A program made the position numbers and the translations under genes. From Parafilimonas sp. (lineage in GTDB: Bacteria; Bacteroidota; Bacteroidia; Chitinophagales; Chitinophagaceae): 14,121 bases of DNA. Below, piece by piece: positions 1 to 5,639 of the stretch. Position 1 is the first letter of the stretch. Each line of letters starts with the position of its first letter. The stretch lies in contig JAICKT010000071.1 in NCBI GenBank assembly GCA_025927795.1, forward strand, positions 1-14,121, given 5' to 3'. The notes below the pieces were generated by a model. It had not been told where the DNA came from. It did no database searches and saw nothing but the letters and a program-made list of their open reading frames with translations.

Positions 1-2
1 AA

Positions 3-200
3 GATTCTTCTGTTTTTGAGTGCAACTTTTTTAAATGTACACTCGATGGCAATGGAGTTAATTTATTTTGTGATAATTTAAAAAATTTAAAGCCTATTAG
101 TTATCTGCATGAATTGCAAAACCTGCATTTTGATCTGACAGGTGAAGAACTTAAAATAAATTTTAATAACATTAAATCAGCAAAAACAGAAATGGCATAA
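3..200 (+). CDS. 3' end of an unrecognised protein (partial)
   Basis: This is an open frame of 65 codons running in from the left edge and closing with TAA at 198-200. The other two plus-strand frames over the same stretch are interrupted by stops within about 80 bases. The visible C-terminus contains three cysteines (CNFFKC and LFCDN) followed by a mixed charged and hydrophobic tail ending in AKTEMA. I recognise no family. A rho-independent terminator follows 20 bases after the stop, which supports this being a genuine gene end. It is separated from murF by 125 bases and the terminator, so it is probably a different transcript. The function cannot be told from this fragment. Confidence 0.6.
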   Translation, partial: DSSVFECNFFKCTLDGNGVNLFCDNLKNLKPISYLHELQNLHFDLTGEELKINFNNIKSAKTEMA

Positions 201-219
201 AAATTTACACTTTAGAAAG

Positions 220-247
220 AGTCGGTTGTATAAGCCGGCTTTTTTAT
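220..247 (+). terminator. Rho-independent terminator of the left-edge gene
   Basis: An 8-bp stem, AGTCGGTT (220-227) with AGCCGGCT (233-240), encloses a 5-base loop. Two of the pairs are G-U in RNA. The stem runs directly into TTTTTTATTT. It starts 20 bases after the TAA of the upstream gene, the usual placement for an intrinsic terminator. Confidence 0.8.
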
Positions 248-325
248 TTAAGCATAATGGTGATATGTAATTTGATCAGTTCAATCCCAAACATTCATAA
301 AAAAAATTCTGTTTATTTTGCGTAA

Positions 326-1636
326 ATGGTAGCAAGCTTATCTATTGCAGAACTGTATACTATTTTTCTTCAACATCCTTCGATTATTACAGATACTCGT
401 AAACTAAAACAGGGAGATATTTTTTTTGCATTAAAGGGCGGCAATTTTAATGGTAACATATTTGCGTTACAGGCTTTGCAACTTGGCGCAGCTTATGCAG
501 TAATTGACGAGCAACCAAGTGAAGATAATGCAAACTTAATTTTGGTTGATAATGTGCTTGCAACACTTCAGCAACTTGCCAAACATCATCGCGAACAATT
601 TAATATTCCTTTTATCGGCATTACAGGCAGCAACGGAAAAACAACTACCAAAGAATTAATTAATGCAGTGCTTTCTACAGCGTTTAAAACATATACAACA
701 CAGGGAAATTTAAATAACCATATTGGTGTGCCGCTTACTTTATTAAGCATTAAAAACGATGCGCAAATAGGAGTAATAGAAATGGGCGCTAATCATCAAA
801 AAGAAATAGAACAATATTGTAAATGGGCGCAGCCAACACATGCTGTAATTACAAATTGCGGTAAAGCGCATTTAGAAGGTTTTGGCGGTATTGAAGGTGT
901 GCGCAAAGCCAAAGGTGAATTATATGATTTTGTACGAGCTCATAACGGCGTTGCGTTTGCATATAATGAATATGAATATTTTCATGAAATGTCGAGCGGC
1001 ATTCGCGAAGTTGTTTGGTATGGCATAAATGAAGGAACTGTTTGCGGCAACGTTTTATCATCAGAACCCTTTCTTGAAATTACATTAACCAAAGGCTTTT
1101 CTTTCAATACAATAAAAACAAACCTTGTTGGCGCTTACAATTTACCAAATGTGCTTTGTGCAATAACAATTGGTAAATATTTTAAAGTGGATGATGAAAA
1201 AATTAAAACAGCGATTGAGAGCTATTTCCCTTCTAATAGTCGTTCACAATTAATTAAAGTTGGCTCAAACAAAATAATTCTTGATGCATATAATGCAAAT
1301 CCTACCAGTATGAAAGCGGCAATAGAAAATTTTGCAGGCTTTCCGTCAAAAAACAAAATTTTAATATTGGGCGGTATGATGGAGCTTGGCGCAGAAAGCA
1401 TTCATGAACATGCAGATTTAATTTCACTTATTAATAAATATAAGTGGAGTAATGTGTTATTGGTTGGCGGTGATTTTAAAAATGTACACCACAATTTTTT
1501 GTATGTAAAATCCTCAGACGAAGCGGCGGCATGGCTAAAACAGCAACATTTTCAACATGCATATTTTTTGATGAAAGGCTCAAGAAGCATACAACTTGAG
1601 AAAGCATTAACAGCGTTTGAAATATCTCCGGAATAA
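326..1636 (+). CDS. murF: UDP-N-acetylmuramoyl-tripeptide--D-alanyl-D-alanine ligase MurF
   Basis: MurF is the cytoplasmic ATP-dependent ligase that adds D-Ala-D-Ala to the UDP-MurNAc-tripeptide, the last soluble step in making the peptidoglycan precursor. The 436-aa protein has the usual length and three-part layout. The N-terminal substrate domain carries TDTRKLKQGDIFFAL (23-37). The central ATPase has the P-loop GITGSNGKTTTKE (98-110), NLNNHIGVPLTLL (128-140), EMGANHQKEI (152-161) and the AKGELY segment (195-200). The C-terminal domain has DAYNANPTSMKAA (320-332) and a final MKGSRSIQLEK block (417-427). The ATG at 326 sits just before the conserved N-terminus; there is no Shine-Dalgarno site, as usual for Bacteroidota. 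No other mur gene is in the window, so this copy lies outside any visible division/cell-wall cluster. The DUF983 gene starts 35 bases downstream on the same strand, so the two are probably co-transcribed. Confidence 0.96.
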   Translation: MVASLSIAELYTIFLQHPSIITDTRKLKQGDIFFALKGGNFNGNIFALQALQLGAAYAVIDEQPSEDNANLILVDNVLATLQQLAKHHREQFNIPFIGITGSNGKTTTKELINAVLSTAFKTYTTQGNLNNHIGVPLTLLSIKNDAQIGVIEMGANHQKEIEQYCKWAQPTHAVITNCGKAHLEGFGGIEGVRKAKGELYDFVRAHNGVAFAYNEYEYFHEMSSGIREVVWYGINEGTVCGNVLSSEPFLEITLTKGFSFNTIKTNLVGAYNLPNVLCAITIGKYFKVDDEKIKTAIESYFPSNSRSQLIKVGSNKIILDAYNANPTSMKAAIENFAGFPSKNKILILGGMMELGAESIHEHADLISLINKYKWSNVLLVGGDFKNVHHNFLYVKSSDEAAAWLKQQHFQHAYFLMKGSRSIQLEKALTAFEISPE

Positions 1637-1671
1637 TCGTATTAACTTGCATAAATATTACAGTTGAAATT

Positions 1672-2127
1672 ATGGCTTCAGATAAACCATCTTATTTATG
1701 GAGTGTGCTTTCTAATCGCTGCCCACGTTGCCGGCGCGGCGACTTATTTAAATATAAAAATGCATACGCATTAAAAGAAGGCCGTTACATGCAAATGTAT
1801 GAACATTGCCCTGTTTGCGGGCAAGCTACTGATCTTGAAGTGGGTTTTTATTATGGCACCGGTTATGTGAGTTATGGCATTACTATTCTTCTTTCTGCAA
1901 TTACATTTTTTTTATGGTGGTTATTAATTGGAGTTTCGATTAATGACGACCGCATTTTTTATTGGCTTGGTTTTAATACGGTTTTTCTTATTGTATTACA
2001 ACCTGTATTAATGCGACTTTCAAGAAGCGTTTGGATAAGCATGTTTGTAAAATATGATAAAGATTGGGAAACAAAAAAAGCTGAAGAACCCGAACGCATT
2101 ATAAAAGAGCAAATGCATAATTGGTAG
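1672..2127 (+). CDS. DUF983 family zinc-ribbon membrane protein
   Basis: This 151-aa protein matches the DUF983 pattern. Two CxxC pairs (C17/C20 in CPRCRRGDLF and C46/C49 in CPVCG) probably form a zinc ribbon in the cytoplasmic N-terminal third. They are followed by the family signature TDLEVGFYYGTGYVSYG (about 53-69). Two hydrophobic helices follow (about 65-88 and 96-116), and then a basic/acidic cytoplasmic tail. The family is common in Bacteroidota and Alphaproteobacteria, but its biochemical role is unknown; the fold suggests a small membrane-anchored metal-binding protein. It lies 35 bases after murF with no terminator between, so an operon is likely. Nothing in the sequence ties it functionally to peptidoglycan. 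The family call is firm, the function open. Confidence 0.9.
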   Translation: MASDKPSYLWSVLSNRCPRCRRGDLFKYKNAYALKEGRYMQMYEHCPVCGQATDLEVGFYYGTGYVSYGITILLSAITFFLWWLLIGVSINDDRIFYWLGFNTVFLIVLQPVLMRLSRSVWISMFVKYDKDWETKKAEEPERIIKEQMHNW

Positions 2128-2352
2128 TTCCCTTATACTGCTGCTTTAAAAAAAATTCATTTGTCTGTTTACCTTATTTCAATTTATACGACTAACCCAA
2201 GTTGCCTGGTGCTTTTGAACTCGGCTATGATGAAGGTTTCATTTTTTTAAGCGGCGTATATTTATCTTTTTTAATAAATGCTTAAAGCGAAATAACATCC
2301 AAACAAAAGTGTTGTTATTCAGCATTAAAACATTAACCCTGCTGCAAACCAT

Positions 2353-2378
2353 AAAGCTTCCGGTTAACCGGAAGCTTT
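2353..2378. terminator. Perfect 26-bp palindrome, likely bidirectional terminator
   Basis: A perfect inverted repeat has 13-base arms (AAAGCTTCCGGTT and its complement) and no spacer. In RNA it would fold as an 11-bp stem with a UUAA loop. On the plus strand it runs into TTCGTTTTTATT, a good U-rich tail; on the minus strand only three U residues follow at once. It lies 24 bases beyond the dusB stop and 226 bases beyond the DUF983 stop, between convergent genes. It can plausibly end both transcripts, with stronger termination predicted in the plus direction. Confidence 0.8.
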
Positions 2379-2401
2379 TCGTTTTTATTCTAATTGAACT
2401 G

Positions 2402-3436
2402 TCAACCGCAACTGTACGCAAGGTCGCTGATATTAAGTTTTCTTTTTTCAGGTTGAATATCAACATACACATCATTAATCTCATTCAATAAATTATAGAT
2501 CGCTTCTGCGTCTTTAAGCGTTGTAAGTCTTATACGATAATCTTTAATGTTGGGAAGACCTTTTAAATAATTTGCATAATGCCTGCGCATTTCTAACATG
2601 CCAAGCACTTCACCTTTCCATTCAATACTGCGCTGTAAATGTTTTTTTATTGCACTGATGCGTTGCTGAATAGTTGGTGCAGGTAAGTGTTCGCCTGTTT
2701 GCAAATAATATTTTATCTCGTTAAATATCCACGGGTAACCAATTGCAGCGCGGCCGATCATAATGCCATCAACACCAAAACGATTTTTATATTCTAATGC
2801 TTTTTCAGGTGAATCAATATCGCCATTACCAAAAATGGGCATGTGTATGCGCGGATTATTTTTTACTTCTGCAATCAATCGCCAGTCTGCTTCACCTTTA
2901 TATAACTGGCTGCGTGTTCTGCCATGAATTGATAATGCTTTTATACCAACATCCTGCAAACGCTCAGCAACTTCAACAATATTTTTATTTGATTCATCCC
3001 AACCCAAACGCGTTTTTACGGTAACAGGTAATGTGGTTGAATTAACGCAGGCTTTTGTTAAGCGTACCATTAAATCAACATCTTTTAACACGGCTGCACC
3101 TGCGCCTTTGCTCACAACTTTTTTTACAGGACAACCAAAATTTATATCAAGCAAATCAGGATTCACCGCATCAACAATTCTTGCGCTCATTGCCATTGCT
3201 TCTTCATCACCGCCAAAAATTTGTATGCCAATTGGTTTTTCGTAATCAAATATGTCAAGCTTTTGCCTGCTCTTAATTGCATCGCGAATTAATCCTTCGC
3301 TCGAAATAAATTCTGTGTACATTAAATCAACACCATTGTCTTTGCACACAGCGCGAAACGGCGGATCGCTCACATCTTCCATCGGTGCAAGCAGCAATGG
3401 AAAATCCGGTAATGTTATGTTGCCTATTTTTATCAT
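2402..3436 (-). CDS. dusB: tRNA-dihydrouridine synthase, DusB type
   Basis: This FMN-dependent enzyme reduces specific uridines in the tRNA D-loop to dihydrouridine using NADPH. The 344-aa protein is of family length and shows the TIM-barrel motifs in order: LLLAPMEDVSDPPFR (14-28, FMN contact), MYTEFISSEGL (39-49), INFGCPVKKV (98-107) with the presumed proton-donor Cys102, VKTRLGWD (140-147), SIHGRTRSQLYKG (169-181), FGNGDI (202-207) and MIGRAAIGYPWIF (226-238). The C-terminal helical tRNA-binding part (about 255-344) includes MRRHYANYLKGLP (283-295). It starts with ATG 76 bases from the divergent CPBP gene. The match to DusB rather than DusA or DusC rests on overall motif resemblance. Confidence 0.95.
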   Translation of the reverse strand: MIKIGNITLPDFPLLLAPMEDVSDPPFRAVCKDNGVDLMYTEFISSEGLIRDAIKSRQKLDIFDYEKPIGIQIFGGDEEAMAMSARIVDAVNPDLLDINFGCPVKKVVSKGAGAAVLKDVDLMVRLTKACVNSTTLPVTVKTRLGWDESNKNIVEVAERLQDVGIKALSIHGRTRSQLYKGEADWRLIAEVKNNPRIHMPIFGNGDIDSPEKALEYKNRFGVDGIMIGRAAIGYPWIFNEIKYYLQTGEHLPAPTIQQRISAIKKHLQRSIEWKGEVLGMLEMRRHYANYLKGLPNIKDYRIRLTTLKDAEAIYNLLNEINDVYVDIQPEKRKLNISDLAYSCG

Positions 3437-3450
3437 TCACTCTTAAATTA

Positions 3451-3484
3451 ATTGGTGCTATCTTGTTGCGCTCCTATAATTTTG
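3451..3484 (+). promoter_or_regulatory. Candidate Bacteroidota-type promoter for the CPBP gene
   Basis: TAATTTTG at 3477-3484 fits the Bacteroidota -7 consensus TAnnTTTG exactly. ATTG at 3451-3454 is a three-of-four match to the -33 TTTG box with a 22-base spacer. The predicted start would be near 3490, leaving a leader of about 20 bases before the ATG at 3513. It lies in the 76-bp divergent gap, so it may share regulation with dusB. Confidence 0.45.
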
Positions 3485-3512
3485 AGCCGCAAAATTAAGC
3501 TATACAAATTTT

Positions 3513-4442
3513 ATGTTTGATTACGATTTAACTGAACGACCTCGTTTTTCTCCATGGGCTCAATTTGCAATATTGTTATGCCTTGTTGGCGTTGGCTTAC
3601 TTGTTGGAAGTTTTGTAAGCATAGCTATTATTATTTCGAATTTGCATGTACCGATGACACAATTGAAAGAAGCATTATTAAACAGTACTAATGCTAATCT
3701 TTCAAGAACTATTCAATTTATATCAACGTTTTTTGCAATGGCTTTGCCCGCAATAATTTTTGCACGCATTGTAAATCGTAAACCATTTTCTTACATCGGT
3801 TTTAACAATGCTATTAGCGGCAAGCAGGTTTTTATTTTAATTGGTATTGTTTTAATTGGACTGATATTAAGCGCTGCATTAAGCGAATTAAATGCAATGA
3901 TCCCTTTATCAAAATCTTTAGCGCAAAGTTTCAAGGCGATGGAAGAGGAATATGACAAACAAGTGTTTGCGATTGCCAATATGAAAACAGTGCAGGATTA
4001 TATTATGTCATTAATAATAATTGCATTGCTGCCTGCGATATTTGAAGAAATGTTGTTTCGCGGCTGCCTGCAACCTGTAATGATAAATATTACTAAAAAT
4101 GTTTTTGCCGGTATTTTAATCACAGGTATTTTATTCAGTGCATTGCATGGCTCTTTTTATGGTTTTTTGCCACGGCTTGCTTTGGGGTTGATTCTTGGTT
4201 ACATTTTTTATTTCAGCAAAAATTTATGGCTCTCTATAATTTTTCATTTTTTTAATAATGCTTTAGGTATAACACAGATGTATGCATTAAGCAGAAAAGG
4301 TTTGCTCACCCAAAACGCAATGAACGATGATACACTTCCTTTGTATTATGGATTGATAGCTTTAGTTGCATTATATTTTGCTTTCAGATTTTTTAAAAAG
4401 GAAAGTGAAGTGGTTGTTTCAATGCATAATTTAGGCGGATGA
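3513..4442 (+). CDS. CPBP family intramembrane metalloprotease homologue
   Basis: This 309-aa polytopic membrane protein has about seven or eight hydrophobic segments (roughly 16-42, 66-88, 104-128, 163-177, 196-211, 222-235, 239-254 and 283-301). The CPBP (CAAX protease and bacteriocin-processing, Abi) motifs are intact. Motif 1 is EEMLFRG with E178, E179 and R183. Motif 2 is the FSALHG stretch with F208 and H212. The last motif is FHFFNN with H245 and N249. Members include eukaryotic Rce1 and bacterial bacteriocin immunity and anti-sigma-factor proteases; the substrate of this one is unknown. It is transcribed divergently from dusB. A low-complexity repeat that can be read as a short amphipathic peptide begins 30 bases after its stop, in the same frame. 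The family call is secure, the role is not. Confidence 0.9.
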   Translation: MFDYDLTERPRFSPWAQFAILLCLVGVGLLVGSFVSIAIIISNLHVPMTQLKEALLNSTNANLSRTIQFISTFFAMALPAIIFARIVNRKPFSYIGFNNAISGKQVFILIGIVLIGLILSAALSELNAMIPLSKSLAQSFKAMEEEYDKQVFAIANMKTVQDYIMSLIIIALLPAIFEEMLFRGCLQPVMINITKNVFAGILITGILFSALHGSFYGFLPRLALGLILGYIFYFSKNLWLSIIFHFFNNALGITQMYALSRKGLLTQNAMNDDTLPLYYGLIALVALYFAFRFFKKESEVVVSMHNLGG

Positions 4443-4472
4443 TTATGTAAGGTTCACGGTTTTATTTTAAAC

Positions 4473-4589
4473 ATGTTTCTCAGTTTTTTTGCCCGGTTTT
4501 TTGATTCGTTAGTTCGTTTTCTTGATTCGTTAGTCCGCTTTTTAAAAATTCCGTCTGTTTTCCTGAAACTTAGTCCGTTTCTCTGGTAA
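4473..4589 (+). CDS. Candidate 38-aa amphipathic small peptide (doubtful gene)
   Basis: An ATG at 4473 opens a 38-codon frame ending in TAA at 4587-4589. Its core repeats the seven-residue unit DSLVRFL twice, preceded by a related FFARFF and followed by a decayed version (KIPSVFLKLSPFLW). In helical projection D, S and R of each unit fall on one side and L, V, F and L on the other, so an amphipathic membrane-active helix is possible. It starts 30 bases after the CPBP stop, in the same frame as that gene, with no separate promoter that I can see. Against it: the frame is read from a low-complexity DNA repeat, and repeats with this kind of unit can give open frames by chance. Treat it as a hypothesis. 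Confidence 0.22.
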   Translation: MFLSFFARFFDSLVRFLDSLVRFLKIPSVFLKLSPFLW

Positions 4590-4623
4590 TTTCGTCCGTT
4601 TTTATTCATATTTAACCCGTTTA
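4491..4623 (+). repeat. Degenerate tandem repeat with a period of about 20.5 bp
   Basis: Two adjacent 21-base units (4501-4521 and 4522-4542) agree at 18 of 21 positions; all three differences are T/C transitions. The unit reads TTGATTCGTTAGTYCGYTTT plus one base. Around them the anchor (T/C)CGTT recurs in weaker form at 4493, 4513, 4534, 4554, 4574, 4595 and 4616, with steps of 20, 21, 20, 20, 21 and 21 bases. The spacing equals about two turns of B-DNA, and also three heptanucleotides. The repeat lies in the 348-bp gap between the CPBP gene and comB. The rest of that gap (4624-4752) is AT-rich and holds nothing I recognise. There is no unique spacer between units, so it is not a CRISPR array. 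Confidence 0.65.
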
Positions 4624-4752
4624 TTTCAGCATTACTTGTCTTATATATTTCACAGGTATCCTACCATAATGCATAAATTTTTATATGCAATCATTTTGCA
4701 CACGTTATATAATTAAATGATAAAACTTATTTAGTTCTTAAAGTCCCTTTCC

Positions 4753-4785
4753 TTTGGAAAGAATTTAGGATAGGCTTTACCTTTG
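4753..4785 (+). promoter_or_regulatory. comB: Candidate promoter abutting the comB start codon
   Basis: TTTG (4753-4756), a 21-base spacer and TACCTTTG (4778-4785) match the Bacteroidota -33/-7 consensus (TTTG and TAnnTTTG) at every specified base. The comB ATG begins at 4791, only five bases after the box. Transcription from here would begin at or within a few bases of the start codon, giving a leaderless or nearly leaderless mRNA. Chance matches occur in AT-rich DNA, so this needs start-site mapping. Confidence 0.5.
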
Positions 4786-4790
4786 CGCCC

Positions 4791-5519
4791 ATGCCGCAAA
4801 AGCCATCTTTGCACACTCTGCTTTCTCCGCGTCTTTTAGATTTATATAATGTTAATGATAGTATTGTTGTAATTATTGATGTTTTCCGTGCTACATCAAC
4901 CATTGTAACTGCATTGTATAACGGTGCTGAAAAAGTGATTCCGGTGTCTGGTGTTGAAGACTGTATTGCAATAGGAAAAAAATTAGGCGCAGTAACTGCC
5001 GGTGAACGCGATGGAAAAATAATTGAAGGTTTGCAGCATGGTAATTCACCGGCAGAATATCCGCGCAACTTTATTGAAGGAAAAACTTTGGTACTTACTA
5101 CAACAAATGGTACAAAGCTTTTACACATGGCGCTTGATAGAAATGCATCAGAAGTTATTACTGGTTCCTTCCCCAATTTATCCGCAGTTTGTGATCATCT
5201 CGCATCATCAAACAAAAATATTATTCTCGGCTGTTCTGCCTGGAAAGACCGTTTTAATCTTGAAGACACTTTATTTGCAGGTGCTGTTATCAGCCAAATA
5301 AAAAAATACTTTATCATACATTGCGATAGCAGCCTGATGGCAGAAGATATGTACCAGTTACATTGCAAAAACATTTATACATTCATAAAACAAACAACAC
5401 ACTGGCACAGACTCGCGGGTTATGGTTTAGAAAAAGATCTGGAGTATTGTGTTACAGAAGATGTTGCTAATGTGTTGCCGGTATATAAAAATAATGCATT
5501 GATTGTTTGCAAGTCTTAA
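4791..5519 (+). CDS. comB: 2-phosphosulfolactate phosphatase family protein (ComB)
   Basis: ComB is a Mg-dependent phosphatase that converts 2-phosphosulfolactate to sulfolactate in archaeal coenzyme M synthesis; homologues are widespread in bacteria that make no coenzyme M. The 242-aa protein shows the family motifs in order: VVIIDVFRATSTIVTAL (26-42), AGERDGKIIEGLQHGNSPAEY (70-90), LTTTNGTKLLH (102-112), ILGCSAWKDRFNLEDTLFAGA (145-165) and, near the end, LAGYGLEKDLEYC (208-220). No in-frame ATG lies closer to the conserved core than 4791, and the N-terminus (PSLHTLLSP) looks family-like. No other coenzyme M or sulfolactate gene is nearby, so the physiological substrate here is open. A promoter-like box ends five bases before the ATG and a short hairpin terminator follows the gene. 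Confidence 0.9.
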   Translation: MPQKPSLHTLLSPRLLDLYNVNDSIVVIIDVFRATSTIVTALYNGAEKVIPVSGVEDCIAIGKKLGAVTAGERDGKIIEGLQHGNSPAEYPRNFIEGKTLVLTTTNGTKLLHMALDRNASEVITGSFPNLSAVCDHLASSNKNIILGCSAWKDRFNLEDTLFAGAVISQIKKYFIIHCDSSLMAEDMYQLHCKNIYTFIKQTTHWHRLAGYGLEKDLEYCVTEDVANVLPVYKNNALIVCKS

Positions 5520-5551
5520 CAATCATTTATTTCCTGCTCAGCTACACTTAT

Positions 5552-5582
5552 TATGTTTCATCGCTCCGATGATTTATTTTTG
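5552..5582 (+). promoter_or_regulatory. Candidate promoter for the SNF2 gene
   Basis: TATTTTTG (5575-5582) fits the TAnnTTTG -7 box. TATG (5552-5555) is a three-of-four match to the -33 box with a 19-base spacer. The predicted start would be near 5588, leaving a leader of about 50 bases before the TTG start codon at 5640. The -7 box shares its bases with the T-tract of the comB terminator. Confidence 0.4.
5558..5581 (+). terminator. Short hairpin terminator after comB
   Basis: TCATCG (5558-5563) and CGATGA (5567-5572) form a 6-bp stem around a CTC loop, followed at once by TTTATTTTT (5573-5581). It starts 38 bases after the comB stop. The stem is short, so termination may be partial. The U-rich tail overlaps the candidate promoter of the SNF2 gene. 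Confidence 0.5.
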
Positions 5583-5639
5583 CAGCTTGCTTTTTTCAGA
5601 ACACTTGCAATCTGAAATCGAACTAAAAATTGAAATTGT

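Noticed and set aside
2239..2484. 81-codon minus-strand frame overlapping the 3' end of dusB
   Set aside because: It crosses the 26-bp palindrome and shows no domain, membrane pattern or conserved look.
4491..4623. CRISPR-like array
   Set aside because: The units are contiguous and degenerate, with no unique spacers and no cas genes nearby.
4727..5176. 149-codon minus-strand frame antisense to the comB start
   Set aside because: It overlaps the strongly conserved ComB coding sequence and its translation is Ser/Pro/Thr-rich without motifs, as expected from the reverse of a real gene.
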